A stretch of 64,000 nucleotides of DNA from NCBI RefSeq assembly GCF_963576675.1, contig NC_088917.1, forward strand, positions 77,858,610-77,922,609, written 5' to 3'. The translations under genes and the position numbers were made by a program. Every line of letters begins with the position of its first letter. Within the stretch, counting starts at the first letter, position 1. The notes under the pieces are model-generated. The model did no database searches and was not told the origin of the DNA. It saw only the letters and a list, made by a program, of their open reading frames with translations. This DNA is from Euphorbia lathyris. Taxonomy: Eukaryota > Streptophyta > Magnoliopsida > Malpighiales > Euphorbiaceae. Positions 1-10,800 of this stretch are shown one piece after another.

Positions 1-125
1 TTACCAAACACTAGTAATTAAACAGCTAACAGTTTACTGCAAACAGCTAACAGCTTACTGCAACTGCAAACAGCTAACAGCAACCGCAACCGCTATTAGC
101 TAACAGCTGAACCAAACGGGCTCTT
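1..125. repeat. Subterminal short-repeat array, probable end of a DNA transposon
   Basis: The motif CAGCTAACAG, or a close variant, recurs about six times with CTGCAA spacers, and the stretch ends near AACCAAACGGGCTC. Read on the minus strand this gives an end starting GAGCCCGTTTGGTT followed by subterminal repeats, an arrangement common in plant hAT and related non-autonomous elements. The other end lies outside the window, so family and size are unknown. Confidence 0.4.
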
Positions 126-279
126 AGTTATTACTCTCTCCATTTCCTTGTACAAGAGCATATCTAGTGCTTGTTACTTGGTAGTTACTTTGAGGCATTT
201 GATAACAACCAACCACTCTACAAATTTGGTTTCTTACCAAAATCTCGGTAACAATCATTTGTTTTCTATTTCTACCTTT

Positions 280-2261
280 TTTTTTGGTAGAACAAGAAAG
301 AAAAAAAACAAACAAACACTGAAACAAAAAGCTAACCTGGGATCAGCCTAGGAAAGCTAACCCCAACTCTGTCCTCTAAAAGGAGAGAAGAAAGATAGAT
401 AGGAGGATCCGAAAGGGTGGTAACACCTAACATCCCCTCGTGCCCAGCCGCCGCCAAGCGATCTGCAATTCGATTTTGTTCTCTGTAGATGTGACAGAAC
501 TCCAAGGACTCAAATGAGGATCCAAGACTTCTTATTGCTTTGATAAGGTTCTGGCTACTAAGACAAATAACATGATTATTATAGATCATACTAATAGCCT
601 CCATATTATCAGACTCCATAGCAAGCCTTTTAATACCCAGATTTCTGGCAAGCTTGACTCCAGAAAGAATACCCCAAAGTTCCGCTGATAAAAGATGAGC
701 CCAACCCCAGGTTATGGGTGAATCCAGACAACCAGGCACCTCCCGCGTCCCTGAGCACGCCCCCAGCCGCGATCTTTCCATTATTGAGACAGGAGCCATC
801 CGCGTTCAACTTTACCAACCCATCCTTCGGCCTACACCAACCAACGAGGTGAACCTCTTTATTCTGGGAAGAATTGGCAAGGGTCTCCCCTTTGAAGCTC
901 CCCGTAATGGTAAGGAGCTTTTTGGAGAAGAACTCGGGTAAGTTCTGAATAAAAATAGTCTTCTCACCAAAGATCTCCTCGTTCCTCCACTTCCAAAGGT
1001 GGTGGCAGATAATAGCAAATAAAATGTCTCCTTGCTTCATGCTAGCCAGTAACCTACCTTTAACCCCATTGGAGAACCAGTCATTCTCAGGATAGGCAAA
1101 GAAGGAGGGGAGAATGTGGTGCAGAAGAACTTTCTGCCAAACCTTCTTACTCTTAGGGCAGTCCCTAAGGGCATGGCACAAAGATTCAACTTGGCCTCTG
1201 CATCTGCTGCAAGCTCCTGAATCCGCCAAGTGTCGTCTATGTCTATCCGAATTAGTCAGCAACCTGTCCTTGACACCAAGCCACAGGAAGCTCCTCATTC
1301 GGTAAGGGATTTTCAGAGCCCAAATGGATTTCCAAGTGTCCGAAAGAGGGTCGGATCTGTCAAGAGTAAAGGCTTCAAAGGCAGACTTGCAAGAGTAAGC
1401 TCCATTGTTTGTCAGGGCCCAGCAATGCCTATCCTTGTCCTCCTCAAGGTTACTAATCTTAACTCCCCTGATTCTGAGGAGAAAGTCAAGGCTCAAGAAG
1501 GAATCAAACATAGACCAAATCCACTCTCCATCAGAGTCCACCACATCAGCAATCCTCCAGTTGCGGAAATTGCTAGGCGGGGGAGAGCAGCAAACCTCTA
1601 TAAGTGGTTTATCTCTGATCCAGGTGTCATACTAGAAGCTAATGGATTTACCATTACCCACCTCCAGGCCAACCCCCTTGCAGAACTCAGCAAACACAGC
1701 ACTGAGCCCTTTCCAAAGGAAAGAACAATTGCCAATTCTCTCTTTAGGGCCCCCAAAGATTTTGTCCTTTCGATACTTGCCACAAAGCAGGCGAACCCAA
1801 AGAGAAGAAGGGTTCTGCCACATTCTCCAGAGGAGCTTCATCAACAAGACCTTATTGTTATCTTTAGCTTGTCTGATGCCAAGCCCCCCCTGCTTTTAGG
1901 CTGGCAGACCTCCTTCCAAGGGACAAGGTGAATCTTCCTACCCTCTCCAGACTCACCCCAAAGAAAACGCCGGTTGATTTTATCAAGCTCATTGAGAACC
2001 GGCTCAGGCAACTTGCAAGCTTGCATGATATGATTGGGAGCAGCGCAGTTGACAGACTGAATTAAGGTTAGACGGCCAGCTAAGGAAAGAGAATTGGCCT
2101 TCCAACTAGCACACAACCCATTAGTTTTATCCAAAATCTCCTTAAAGGAGACTTTGGAAACTCTGTCACTATGAAGAGGGATCCCAAGATACTTTCCCAA
2201 GGATTGGGTAAGAGGAATACCCGAAAGATCGCTAAGCTTACTACAGAGGCTCCTATCCATG
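280..2261 (-). mobile_element. 5'-truncated LINE (L1-type, RNase H-bearing) with target-site duplication
   Basis: The block encodes, on the minus strand, the end of a reverse transcriptase, a zinc-binding RT-associated domain and an RNase H domain, the usual 3' half of plant L1-like LINEs. A T-run at its low-coordinate end (about 277-285) is the poly(A) tail seen from the other strand. The 10-mer TTCTACCTTT lies at 270-279 beside this tail and again at 2262-2271 beside the truncated 5' end, consistent with a target-site duplication. The 5' half of the element is missing, as expected from incomplete reverse transcription. The TSD overlaps the T-run, so its exact edge is uncertain by a few bases. 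Confidence 0.75.
332..2260 (-). pseudogene. LINE ORF2 remnant: RT tail, zf-RVT and RNase H
   Basis: Reading from 2260 downward, the first part (2260-1841) matches the region just after the RT catalytic core in plant LINEs, with a segment containing GKYLGIPL and then RRFLWG. A frame change near 1845 leads to 1847-1632. The stretch 1544-630 carries the zf-RVT domain (CSRCRGQVESLCHALRDC, with Cys and His ligands) and the start of RNase H (LNADGSCLNNGKIAAGGVLRD, the first Asp present). The RNase H continues in another frame at 799-332 (ESDN and the later RIAD segment). At least two frameshifts break the reading frame and the RT catalytic core is absent, so this is not functional. Such fragments are often annotated as 'putative ribonuclease H protein'. 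Confidence 0.75.
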
Positions 2262-2271
2262 TTCTACCTTT

Positions 2272-2727
2272 AAGTATGCGGTTTTTGTTTTGGTTTTTTT
2301 TTTTTTTTGGTTACTAAAGAAGTTACTTTTTGTCTATAAAATTACAAGTTCAATCATTTCTTTTTAATTAATATTATTTTTTTACCCTATAAAAATTTAA
2401 AATAACAACCAACTCTAGTAGGAGGTTACCTTTTATTGTTATTTGTGTCTAGATGGCACTAAAAGTTTGTTACTATCTCTGTGGATGCTCTAAATCATTC
2501 TAAGTATTTTAGCAAATTAAGAAATATAATTAATATAAAATTAAATTAATGAATTTATATTAGCTAACTAAAAAACCTTCTCTCTCATGTCATGGTTAAT
2601 TTTTGTCACATTTATAAGATCAATTGGTTTGACATCAAATTATAGAATTCAAAGGTTTTGTCGAAAGAAGAAAAATGAAATTCAGTGATCTTCATGAAAC
2701 ATACTAATGGTGTTGGTGTCTTTCACC
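2272..2727. other. Gene-free AT-rich stretch, possible split MITE half
   Basis: No coding potential is visible. The segment near 2400-2500 reads on the minus strand as GAGCATCCACAGAGATAG, and 153-175 contains a similar GAGCATATCTAGTG. The LINE at 280-2261 may therefore have landed inside a small inverted-repeat element spanning roughly 150-2500. The match is weak. Confidence 0.25.
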
Positions 2728-3270
2728 TAGAACTGGGCATGAGTCGGACTGAGACGGACTCGGATCGGATTCGTCGGGATTTTAATAAAATCTGACGAGT
2801 TCAAGTCCAATCCAGCCCGCAATAAATTGAGCCAGGTTCGGGCTCGGCTCAGGTCTAAAATATGAATCCCAAGTCTGCCCGTCCAAGCTCATTTGTATAT
2901 TAAAAAAATATACAATTAAAATGTCACACCAACTTTTCTTAATAAAAATATAGTACACACAACACAATACTTAATAAGTTTGGAAAAATTCTAATAAACT
3001 AATTGTCTATTAGTGGTAAGGTAAGTACATATATCATCTCATAAAAAAAATATAATTAATTTATATTTATAAATTATAATATATATATATATATATATCG
3101 GGCCGGACTGGACCGGTCCAATCCGATGGAAAATTCATATAGTCCAAACCCACCCAGTTTCTGGCAGGCTTATATGGACTTGGGCTCGGACTGGGCCTGA
3201 CACCAATTTCATATGTATAAACCTGACTAAATGAGTCTGGCGGACTCGTCGGCTCATGCGCCCAGATCTA
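2728..3270. mobile_element. Non-autonomous hAT-like MITE
   Basis: The ends are inverted repeats: the left reads TAGAACTGGGCATGAG and the right, reversed, reads TAGATCTGGGCGCATGAG, followed on both sides by GAGTCCG-type sequence. The flanks are CTTTCACC (2720-2727) and CTTTTCACC (3271-3279), a near-perfect 8-9 bp duplication that fits the hAT superfamily. The interior is AT-rich, holds a GC-rich block near 3097-3130 (GGGCCGGACTGGACCGG), and has no coding sequence. Confidence 0.65.
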
Positions 3271-3715
3271 CTTTTCACCTAGCTGATATAGTCCAACTGG
3301 AATATTCACACTTACATTTATCCTGGTGGAAGAAATTATCTCAATCTGTTCGAATCGGCAATTTCAGGTTATTTCATATGGTTATATATACATATGATAT
3401 AAATGGTTAGTTAAATTGTCTATGTTGACTATGTTGTCATGTTAGAAATTATCGAACTGTCATCATAAATTTGATTTGATAGAGATTTCTCATAAGGAAT
3501 GTAGATTTAGTTATGAATTCATGATCTCTTTGGATCGGATCAATCTCTTCAAAGAATTGACATTTGGCGATGTCAATGATGGCTTATTATTTTGATGAAA
3601 CATTTCTGGGTTTAAAAATAAAGATAATTTTCTAAAAAAAATGCTATTATTGAAGATAATTTTAAAAAAGAAGTTAGTTACTAATTTTTGCAACTGTAAT
3701 GCTATTTTTAAGCAA
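3271..3715. other. AT-rich intergenic sequence, no feature seen
   Basis: I see no coding frame, RNA gene, or clear repeat boundary in this stretch. Confidence 0.4.
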
Positions 3716-3924
3716 CTATGGTTAACTGACACCGGTTACTAATATACCGATGTTAGTGGGTGATTCAATCACCGGTTTTCATAATAAAGCAGCTGCAGCT
3801 GCACCAGCTTTGATACCTAAATTTTTTATACTATAAATTTTTTTATTTTTTTTATATGCTTCAAATTATAATTTGCCAGGTTTTTGTTGTTGACATAATA
3901 ATTTGCCAGGTTTTTTTTCTCTCA

Positions 3925-4190
3925 AAAGAAATGGCATTTTTTTCTATATGAAAAAGTAAAGGCATAAAAGTTTTTTTTGATCCCTTTAATATCCAAAATT
4001 TTGTCATTTGTGCCTTTTACGATGATTTGGTAACATTTACGCCTTATAGTATTATCATACGCAATGGCGAATACGTGACTGGTTCGATGGAAGACCGATT
4101 TTACACTTACGTGCATAAAAACAAAAATTGCTAAATCGAACTTACTCAATTTTTTTCCGAATATATATGTGATATCATCTGAGTGGTCCA
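3925..4190. repeat. Dispersed repeat related to 19030-19186
   Basis: This segment shares a recognisable core with 19030-19186: ATTGCTAAATCGAA, then a T-rich tract, then CTGAGTGGTC. The second copy continues past an inserted LINE at 19613. No ends or coding sequence were found, so the family is unassigned. Confidence 0.5.
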
Positions 4191-4395
4191 GAACAAATTT
4201 TTACATACCAATATAAAACTCCGAGAAATTTATAGCTTTATCATATATTAATCTAGTTGAGTTTTGTAATTAAATACAAACTCAATGAGTTAATTAACCA
4301 CTCTGAACCTTTAATTAAATACAACCTCAATGAGTTAATTTTATATTAATTATATGACAATCCCAATTTAAAAAATCCCTAATTGATCAAATACC

Positions 4396-4644
4396 CGATC
4401 AAAATTCTTGATCAAATCACCAATTTATCAAATACGGAATCAAAGTTCTAGGTCCAATTTATCAAATACGTAATTAAATTTATTTGATTTTTTTATTTTG
4501 AGACCGTCAATGGTCGTTTCGATCAAAATTCTTGATCAAATCACCAATTTATCAAATACGGAATCAAAGTTCTAGGTCCAATTTATCAAATACGTAATTA
4601 AATTTATTTAATTTTTTTTATTTTGAAACCGTCAATGGTCGTTT
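4396..4644. repeat. Tandem duplication, two 124-125 bp units
   Basis: The unit beginning CGATCAAAATTCTTGATC at 4396 repeats at 4520 with almost no change. The second copy differs by a few bases, including one extra T in a T-run and GAGACC becoming GAAACC. The near identity points to a recent local duplication. Confidence 0.9.
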
Positions 4645-4859
4645 TGAGTCATTGAGTGGCCACAAATATTAAAAAATTTAAAACTCAATAGTCACAACGT
4701 TAAAAAATGAAATTTAATAGTCATAACGTTAAAAATGAAAAGGTTCAGTAGCCATAAGTGTAATTTAACCATTTATATTTCTAATGTGCATATTGGTTTT
4801 CTAGAAAAAACGAATAATGTATATAATGTATTATTTTTTTATAGAAAAATAAATAAACG

Positions 4860-5655
4860 GCAAATCTAACCTGTGCCTTTTGGCACAGGTTTATTGCTTT
4901 TAAAAAACAAATAAAAAGTAAATGCAATGCACTTCCCAAACTTTATTAAAATCGGAGCTCTTGTTTTTTCTCATAACAGTCCTTCTATTTTTTTATTTCT
5001 TTCACTTACACCCTCTTCTCCTCCATGCAAATTGAAATTTTAGAGCAAAATTATCTTTGAGATAATATAATTTTCTACGAAATTACCAAAGGAGTATAGT
5101 GCTTATTATTTTTATGTAAAAATATTAATTATATTTTATTAATGACAAAAAGCATAATTAAGTCCCTGAACTTTGGCTGTTTTAAGGATTGAGCCTCTGA
5201 TAATTTATTTTTCCACTTTGAGTCCTTAATCATTGATTCTATTATGGATTGGACATTTATTTAACTTTTTCGTCGAGTTTGGACTGCATACACCGTTAGG
5301 GCGACTCGGCTTGTTGACATGAACAAATAAAAATAAGAGTTCCTTGACTAGGAGAGATAAAAATTTAAAAACTAAAACGAAATTAGAATTCGGTTTGTGA
5401 TTTTCAGATATTTTCAACTTCTAAACTCGACAGAAAATTTAAATAAGGGTCAAATCAATAACAAAATCAATGATCAAGAGTTCAGTGTGAAAAAATAAGT
5501 GTGAAAAAATAATTGATTAAGGATTTGATTTTTAAAACAGGTGAAATTCAGAAACTTAATTATACTTTTTACTTTTATTAATAATATATAATTACCTTAA
5601 AAAACTAAATGTTAAGAGGTATTAATTACCTTAACCTATGCCTTATGGCATAGGT
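4860..5655. other. Candidate element with palindromic inverted ends
   Basis: The left end contains CTAACCTGTGCC TTTT GGCACAGG, a near-perfect hairpin. The right end contains CCTATGCC TTAT GGCATAGG, also a hairpin. Reversed, the right end starts CGGCTAACCTATGCC, close to the left CGGCAAATCTAACCTGTGCC. The two ends thus look like diverged terminal inverted repeats. Target duplication is not convincing. A smaller MITE (5143-5572) is nested inside. Confidence 0.4.
5143..5572. mobile_element. Mutator-like MITE with 9-bp target duplication
   Basis: The left end TGACAAAAAGCATAATTAAG and the reversed right end GTAAAAAGTATAATTAAG form inverted repeats, followed on both sides by text of the TCCCTGAACTTTG type. 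The 9-mer TTTTATTAA flanks the element exactly at 5134-5142 and 5573-5581. A 9-bp duplication is diagnostic of Mutator-like elements. There is no coding sequence, so it depends on a transposase encoded elsewhere. Confidence 0.75.
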
Positions 5656-6000
5656 TAGCCGGACCCATAGATAAATAAAGGTATGTATTTTTATATTATT
5701 TCATTTGGATATATGGGAAGGATGGCTGCTGCAGCTTTAACTGCAGCAATTTCAAAAATTAATGAAGCTGGTGTTTTGTACACCGGCTTCTAAACAAAAA
5801 CAAAACCGATGATTCATTCATCGGTTTTGTTTAACCATGTCAGAATGTTTAGAGCATTACAGTTAGAAAAATTTTAAACCTAACTCTTTTATTGAAATTA
5901 TTTTTGAAATAAACATTTTTTTGACTAAGGAATGTAAATTTTAAACCCAACTCTTTTATTCAACATGTATCGACTAAAAAAATAAAATAAAAGAAAAATG

Positions 6001-6254
6001 CTACCTCCGTTTTATATACATGTCTTTCTAAAAACTATTTTTTGTTCCATTATACATGTCATTTTATTTATATGATCAGTACGCGTTAAGTCATCTTTTT
6101 TCCTGCTATAAAATGTGAGTTTATAAAAATTAATTAGAATAATGGATTTTTTTATAGAATAAATAAATAGTCGAATCAATAAATAAAGGGTAATAATGTC
6201 TTTTCTCTAATATCCTTAATTTTTATACAACTCTCTAAAACGAAACGGATGGAG
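6001..6254. mobile_element. Stowaway-like (Tc1/mariner) MITE
   Basis: The left end CTACCTCCGTTTTA and the reversed right end CTCCATCCGTTTCG match the CTCCCTCCGTT-type termini of Stowaway elements. A TA lies beyond the right end, but the left flank is TG, so the dinucleotide duplication is no longer intact. AT-rich interior, no coding sequence. Confidence 0.65.
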
Positions 6255-6853
6255 TATATGAATTATCTTACCTGATTTAAAATTTATAAATAGAGATAAT
6301 TAACAACAAAGACTTAAAAATTTATATTTGACCTTGAAAATTGAAATCATAATGCACGTTTTATTTTATTTTTTTCATTGATATTTAAATTAATTTTAAG
6401 TTATACCATTAAAATCGGATAATGTATATAATTTTCTCTCAAAAAAAAAAAAAAAACAACTAACTCATCCTACTTCTCTGGCCACGGAAACATAAATATC
6501 AGGCTATCAGATGTTTACCCTGAAGTGGACCGAAGTTTACCCTGAAGTGGACCGCTTCAATTCCAACCTGTCTTCTAACTAACCATCATCTGGTTCACCG
6601 TGCTGACGAGCTCTGTCAGAGACTTGGGGTCAGATGTACTCCTACTGAGCTGATGGGGTAGGTTTAAACGGGTATTAGTTAATCCTGCTACTTCGTGCCT
6701 AGAGAGCAGCTCCCAACAGCTCAAAGGTATTCACGACGGTAATCTTACACCCTTTTTCGCTTTTCGGAAAGAAATCTAACACATGTTCAGCTTAGTCAGT
6801 CTAAATTAGATCTGTAAAAAAGAAATCTAACACATGTTCAGCTTACTCTAAAT
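6255..6853. other. Gene-free stretch with two small local duplications
   Basis: GTTTACCCTGAAGTGGACCG is repeated back to back at about 6511-6552. A 51-bp unit starting GAAATCTAACACATGTTCAG at 6771 is repeated from 6822, running into the next element. No coding sequence is seen. Confidence 0.6.
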
Positions 6854-7316
6854 TAGACCTGTTTACAGACCCGGATACCTGTCCGCCCCACCCAGACCTG
6901 TGTTCCCTAGGCCAAACTTTGACATGAAAATTTATCTTTACTCAGTCCGGTCCAAACTCGCAAAACCCACCTCTTTTTTTGGACAGACTTGTTATTTATA
7001 AAACTAGCATACACCAATCCAGCCCAACCCACCTATTAATATTAATTAATAAATTTATATATTTATATATTAATATTTATTTTTTTAGTATAAATTTAAT
7101 TTTTTATTATTGAAAATTATACATATATATTTAGATGGACTTTCATCGGTTGAGCTTGAAATTTGATTTTTGAATCTGAACTCAACCCGGTCCAAATCCG
7201 AACCCAACCCAGTCCGAACCCGCCTAAATTAACTGCGGGTTAAACTGAACTTGGCTTAAGCATTTTTAAACAAAAGCCCAATAGGCCCAACCCATCCCGA
7301 CCCATGAACAGGTTAG
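6854..7316. mobile_element. MITE with TAGACCTGTT-type inverted ends
   Basis: The left end reads TAGACCTGTTTACAGACCCG and the right end, reversed, reads TAACCTGTTCATGGGTCGGG. Both interiors continue into runs rich in CCAACCC and CCCGACC, a layout I associate with small plant hAT-type non-autonomous elements. I could not define an exact target duplication, partly because the left flank is locally duplicated. Confidence 0.6.
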
Positions 7317-7474
7317 TCTACATGAGAAAAAAATGTCCCTCAATGCGGGGTGAAAGATAGCTCAGTCACAATCTCGCGTGAATGACTCCCCTCATAGCTC
7401 GTAACAAGTTAAAAAAAAATTATATTTACGTATCAATAAACTACCCCAAATTGAAATCATATAGTGGATATTTT

Positions 7475-7818
7475 TATTTTATATTTTCATCGAAGCTGAA
7501 TTGAACGTTTCTCCTAAAAATGGCCATGAAGCAACATTAAGCCTTCGGAATGGAAACAAACCATATACAACTATGAAACTGAAACTTGGTATGTTGTATC
7601 CATAAACCAAAAGGAACATGATTATGAATTTATGATGCAACCTTTACAAGGATACATCAAAATGAATCACATTACACATCTGAGCAATGATGAGGTCCAA
7701 AAGCATCTATCTATCTATGACGGAGGCCTCATAAAACGCTATATTATACAAGACGATGCGCGGTATACCGATAATAAGCATATATTTTTACAACGAGTAA
7801 GGCTGATGTTAATAGTTA
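7475..7818 (-). other. LNK1: Probable 3' untranslated region of LNK1
   Basis: This follows the LNK1 stop codon (7819-7821) on the minus strand. An AATAAA-type signal appears as TTTATT on the plus strand near 7473-7478, giving a plausible transcript end. The actual cleavage site cannot be read from sequence. Confidence 0.4.
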
Positions 7819-10800
7819 TCATTTATTCCCACTCATTAGTAGTTGATCTGTAATATTACCAGGTTCTTCCCGGCGAACCTGTTCATTGGTCACCAATCGA
7901 GGGCTATTTATAGACCCGTGAACCTGTTCATTTTCGTATTTTGAGTTTACAAAGATGAAGAGCAACAACACATTGGGAAATACACAATTGAAGATGAAAA
8001 ACAAAGTTGAAAGCTTACCAAGATGTGAGGTTTAAGAGGTAACGCGTCGTTAGCTGGCATCGTAGAAGGGTCCGAAGGTCTGTGAAACAGTAAGTGTGCT
8101 ATCGAACGGTCTATGGGGTTTGTATTAGTTTCTATGTCAAGAAAAGCAGTGCTCCTGAAGAAAGCCAATGATAAAATAAGTCACAAATTATCAAGTAACT
8201 AGTATGACAACAAAGAACAAAAATGTAATAGAAACCAAATAAAGTCGGGTAAATTACATTCATGGCCCCTGAACTAACTTGTCACTACTAAACTTCATTT
8301 TTTGACATAAAAATCCTTGAGGGTAAAATAGACATTCGGCCATAGTTTCTGGTGACATGGATAAGAAAAGAAACAATGATGTAATCAAACTTTCCAAGTC
8401 ATCATTTCATTAATTATTTTTTTTTACAGATTTTAGTTGATTTGTACTTTAATGTTACGAAATGTAAAGTTCGAAGACTTCTATGTTAATAAATGAAATT
8501 TAGAGCCTATAATGTTAGTAGCTATAATCAAGGGATATGAATATATTTCACCCAAATAAAGTCCCACAAAACCAGAATAATTAGATCTTTATATTACAGA
8601 CTTCTAATCTCCTAGTATTGATAGAACAAAGCTCATTCCAGAACTGAATCCAGGATTCAGTTTTCATCTACGATATGTTCATACAGAACTTATCAAATAT
8701 GACAAGTTTGATGAATCTCTAGTACCGTGCAAGCATCATATGATCAACACAATGTCAGTCTGGTCTAATTTTAAACTGGTCTCTTTGGTTCAAAACTTTT
8801 TAGAAGCTTAATTTGAGTTCTTATTTATATTTTGGGCAAAGTATAAAAAAAATGCTCGTCGTTTGCCCTATTCGCAAATAGAGGTCCATGGTTTAAAAGT
8901 TCGTAAATAGAGGTATGTGTATGCTTTTTTTACAAAACAAAATATTTAAAATTAAACTGTTAAGGTCTGACGACAATTAAGAGCATATTTTAATTTTTTG
9001 AAATTATATTTTATATATTGACAAAACATAGACTCTAAACTCAAATTTCAGCGGTATAAAAATGAACTTAAATATCAATTTAGTTCATAAACTGTCAAAT
9101 TAGTAAAAAAACGTAAAATATCCATATGATTTATTGTTTCGATTTAGGGAGTTGTTCTTTAGGGGGTTGTGTTTTGCCAATATGTAAGAATAATTTTTTT
9201 AAGATAAAAATGTCTTTGGTTGTAATCAGAAATTGTAATGCTTTGTTTTGTAAATAAAATATACCACAGGTCTCTGTTTGCAAATTCGGCAAACCACATG
9301 CATTTTTTTTCGTACTTTTCCCTTATATTTTTATCCTAAGCATCTGAAATAACTAAACGAGATTTGATGTTCAATTCTTAAATTCATTTGGTATGATATA
9401 GATCAGAGGCGTGATAGATGGTTCAAAATTAATCCCAATCTAAGCAAGATATAAAATGCAGACAAAGTAAAGAAATATTTCACACCTCTAGCAATAAAAA
9501 TCAAGAAATTAACTTATAGGACATTAAAGATAGAGAATAGGGCAGTGAGCATACTTGACTGTTTCGTCAGAAATCAATGCACCACTCATATCCCGATCGC
9601 CATTTCCATTCACGCAATTGTGTCTTTGTTCAGCACTCCTAGCTAAGCGATACAGACTATCTCTTATGCACAGCTTTGTCCTAATATCCAACTGAATTCA
9701 AGAATGTTCAGACCATTAATCGCATAGGAAAAATGAACAGTGTGTAGTTAAATTGGTGACCTATGCAAATGAGAATCTTCAACGTAGAATTACGTGAATT
9801 TAAGTAGCTTGACTTTTTCAACGAAATATCAAAAGAAGACCTATTTCAACAAGTAAATAGCATGTCATGGATGTGCATATCATACACATTAATATATAAA
9901 CACAAACTTTTATTCTTGTATGATATATGCAAAGGGTGCGCAGAAGATATACAGAAACACTGTTAAATAGTCCATTTATATTCAAGTGAATTTTATCTCA
10001 CTTTTTTTTTATAATTTGAACATAAAATACCATTTTCCACACCATTCTAGCAAATACTGAACATGGTTTCCAACTTTATCTTTGTATTTTACCCTCAAAA
10101 CGTAGAAATATAATTGCTGTATAGTCCATTTAACCCGCCCTTTTCTGCTTCAAAAAGTGTGTTCAGAGAAATTAAAGGAGGTTTCATTGAACTCATATTT
10201 GCATTTCATAATACTTGATCAAAACTTCTCTTACATTTATGATTTATCAATTATCATCAACAAATTTTTATAACCCATCATATAATTTGGGCGAAACTGA
10301 AAAAATTAATAAGTTACAAACAGCCTCATTATAGAATGGGGTATGCGGGGTTCTCAACTTTTTCCCCAGATGTATTAGAAAAGAAATCTGGGTTGTGTTT
10401 ATAAACAACAATACCTGTTCTGTGACTTGTTGAAGCTGCCGAAAACTAGATGCTTCTAGTGAGATTTCATCTAACATAGAGCTCATGCTGGAGCTCTCTG
10501 GTGCGTTTGAAGAATCTACTTCTGCAGGAACTCCAATACTGACTGCTTCATATTCATTTTGACCTACAACCTTGTATCCGGATTGATGGGTTTGCTTATG
10601 AACCGAATCATAGAATTCAGCTGGACTTGCATTGTTTGCACATTTGAAATTCTTGGGAAAATGAGCTTGCAAGCCCTGCCGGTGACATAGCTTTTCCTTA
10701 TTCCCATTGACTATAGCAGTAGCCTCTAACAATTGACCATGGGAACGATCCATGGATTGCTCCTTGCATTTAGATCTAATTCCAGATTGGCTTGGACAAA

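Larger units (their letters stand above)
3716..5840. other. Candidate composite element bounded by distant inverted repeats
   Basis: The left edge reads ATGGTTAA, then ACCGGT and ACCGATG, then GCAGCTGCAGCTGC and CACCAGCTT. The right edge, reversed, reads ATGGTTAA, ACCGATG, CGGTTTTG, CCGGTG, ACACCAGCTT and GCTGCAG. The same motifs occur in roughly the same order, suggesting long, diverged terminal inverted repeats. No target duplication was identified. The interior carries other repeats listed separately. No protein coding is apparent. Confidence 0.35.
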
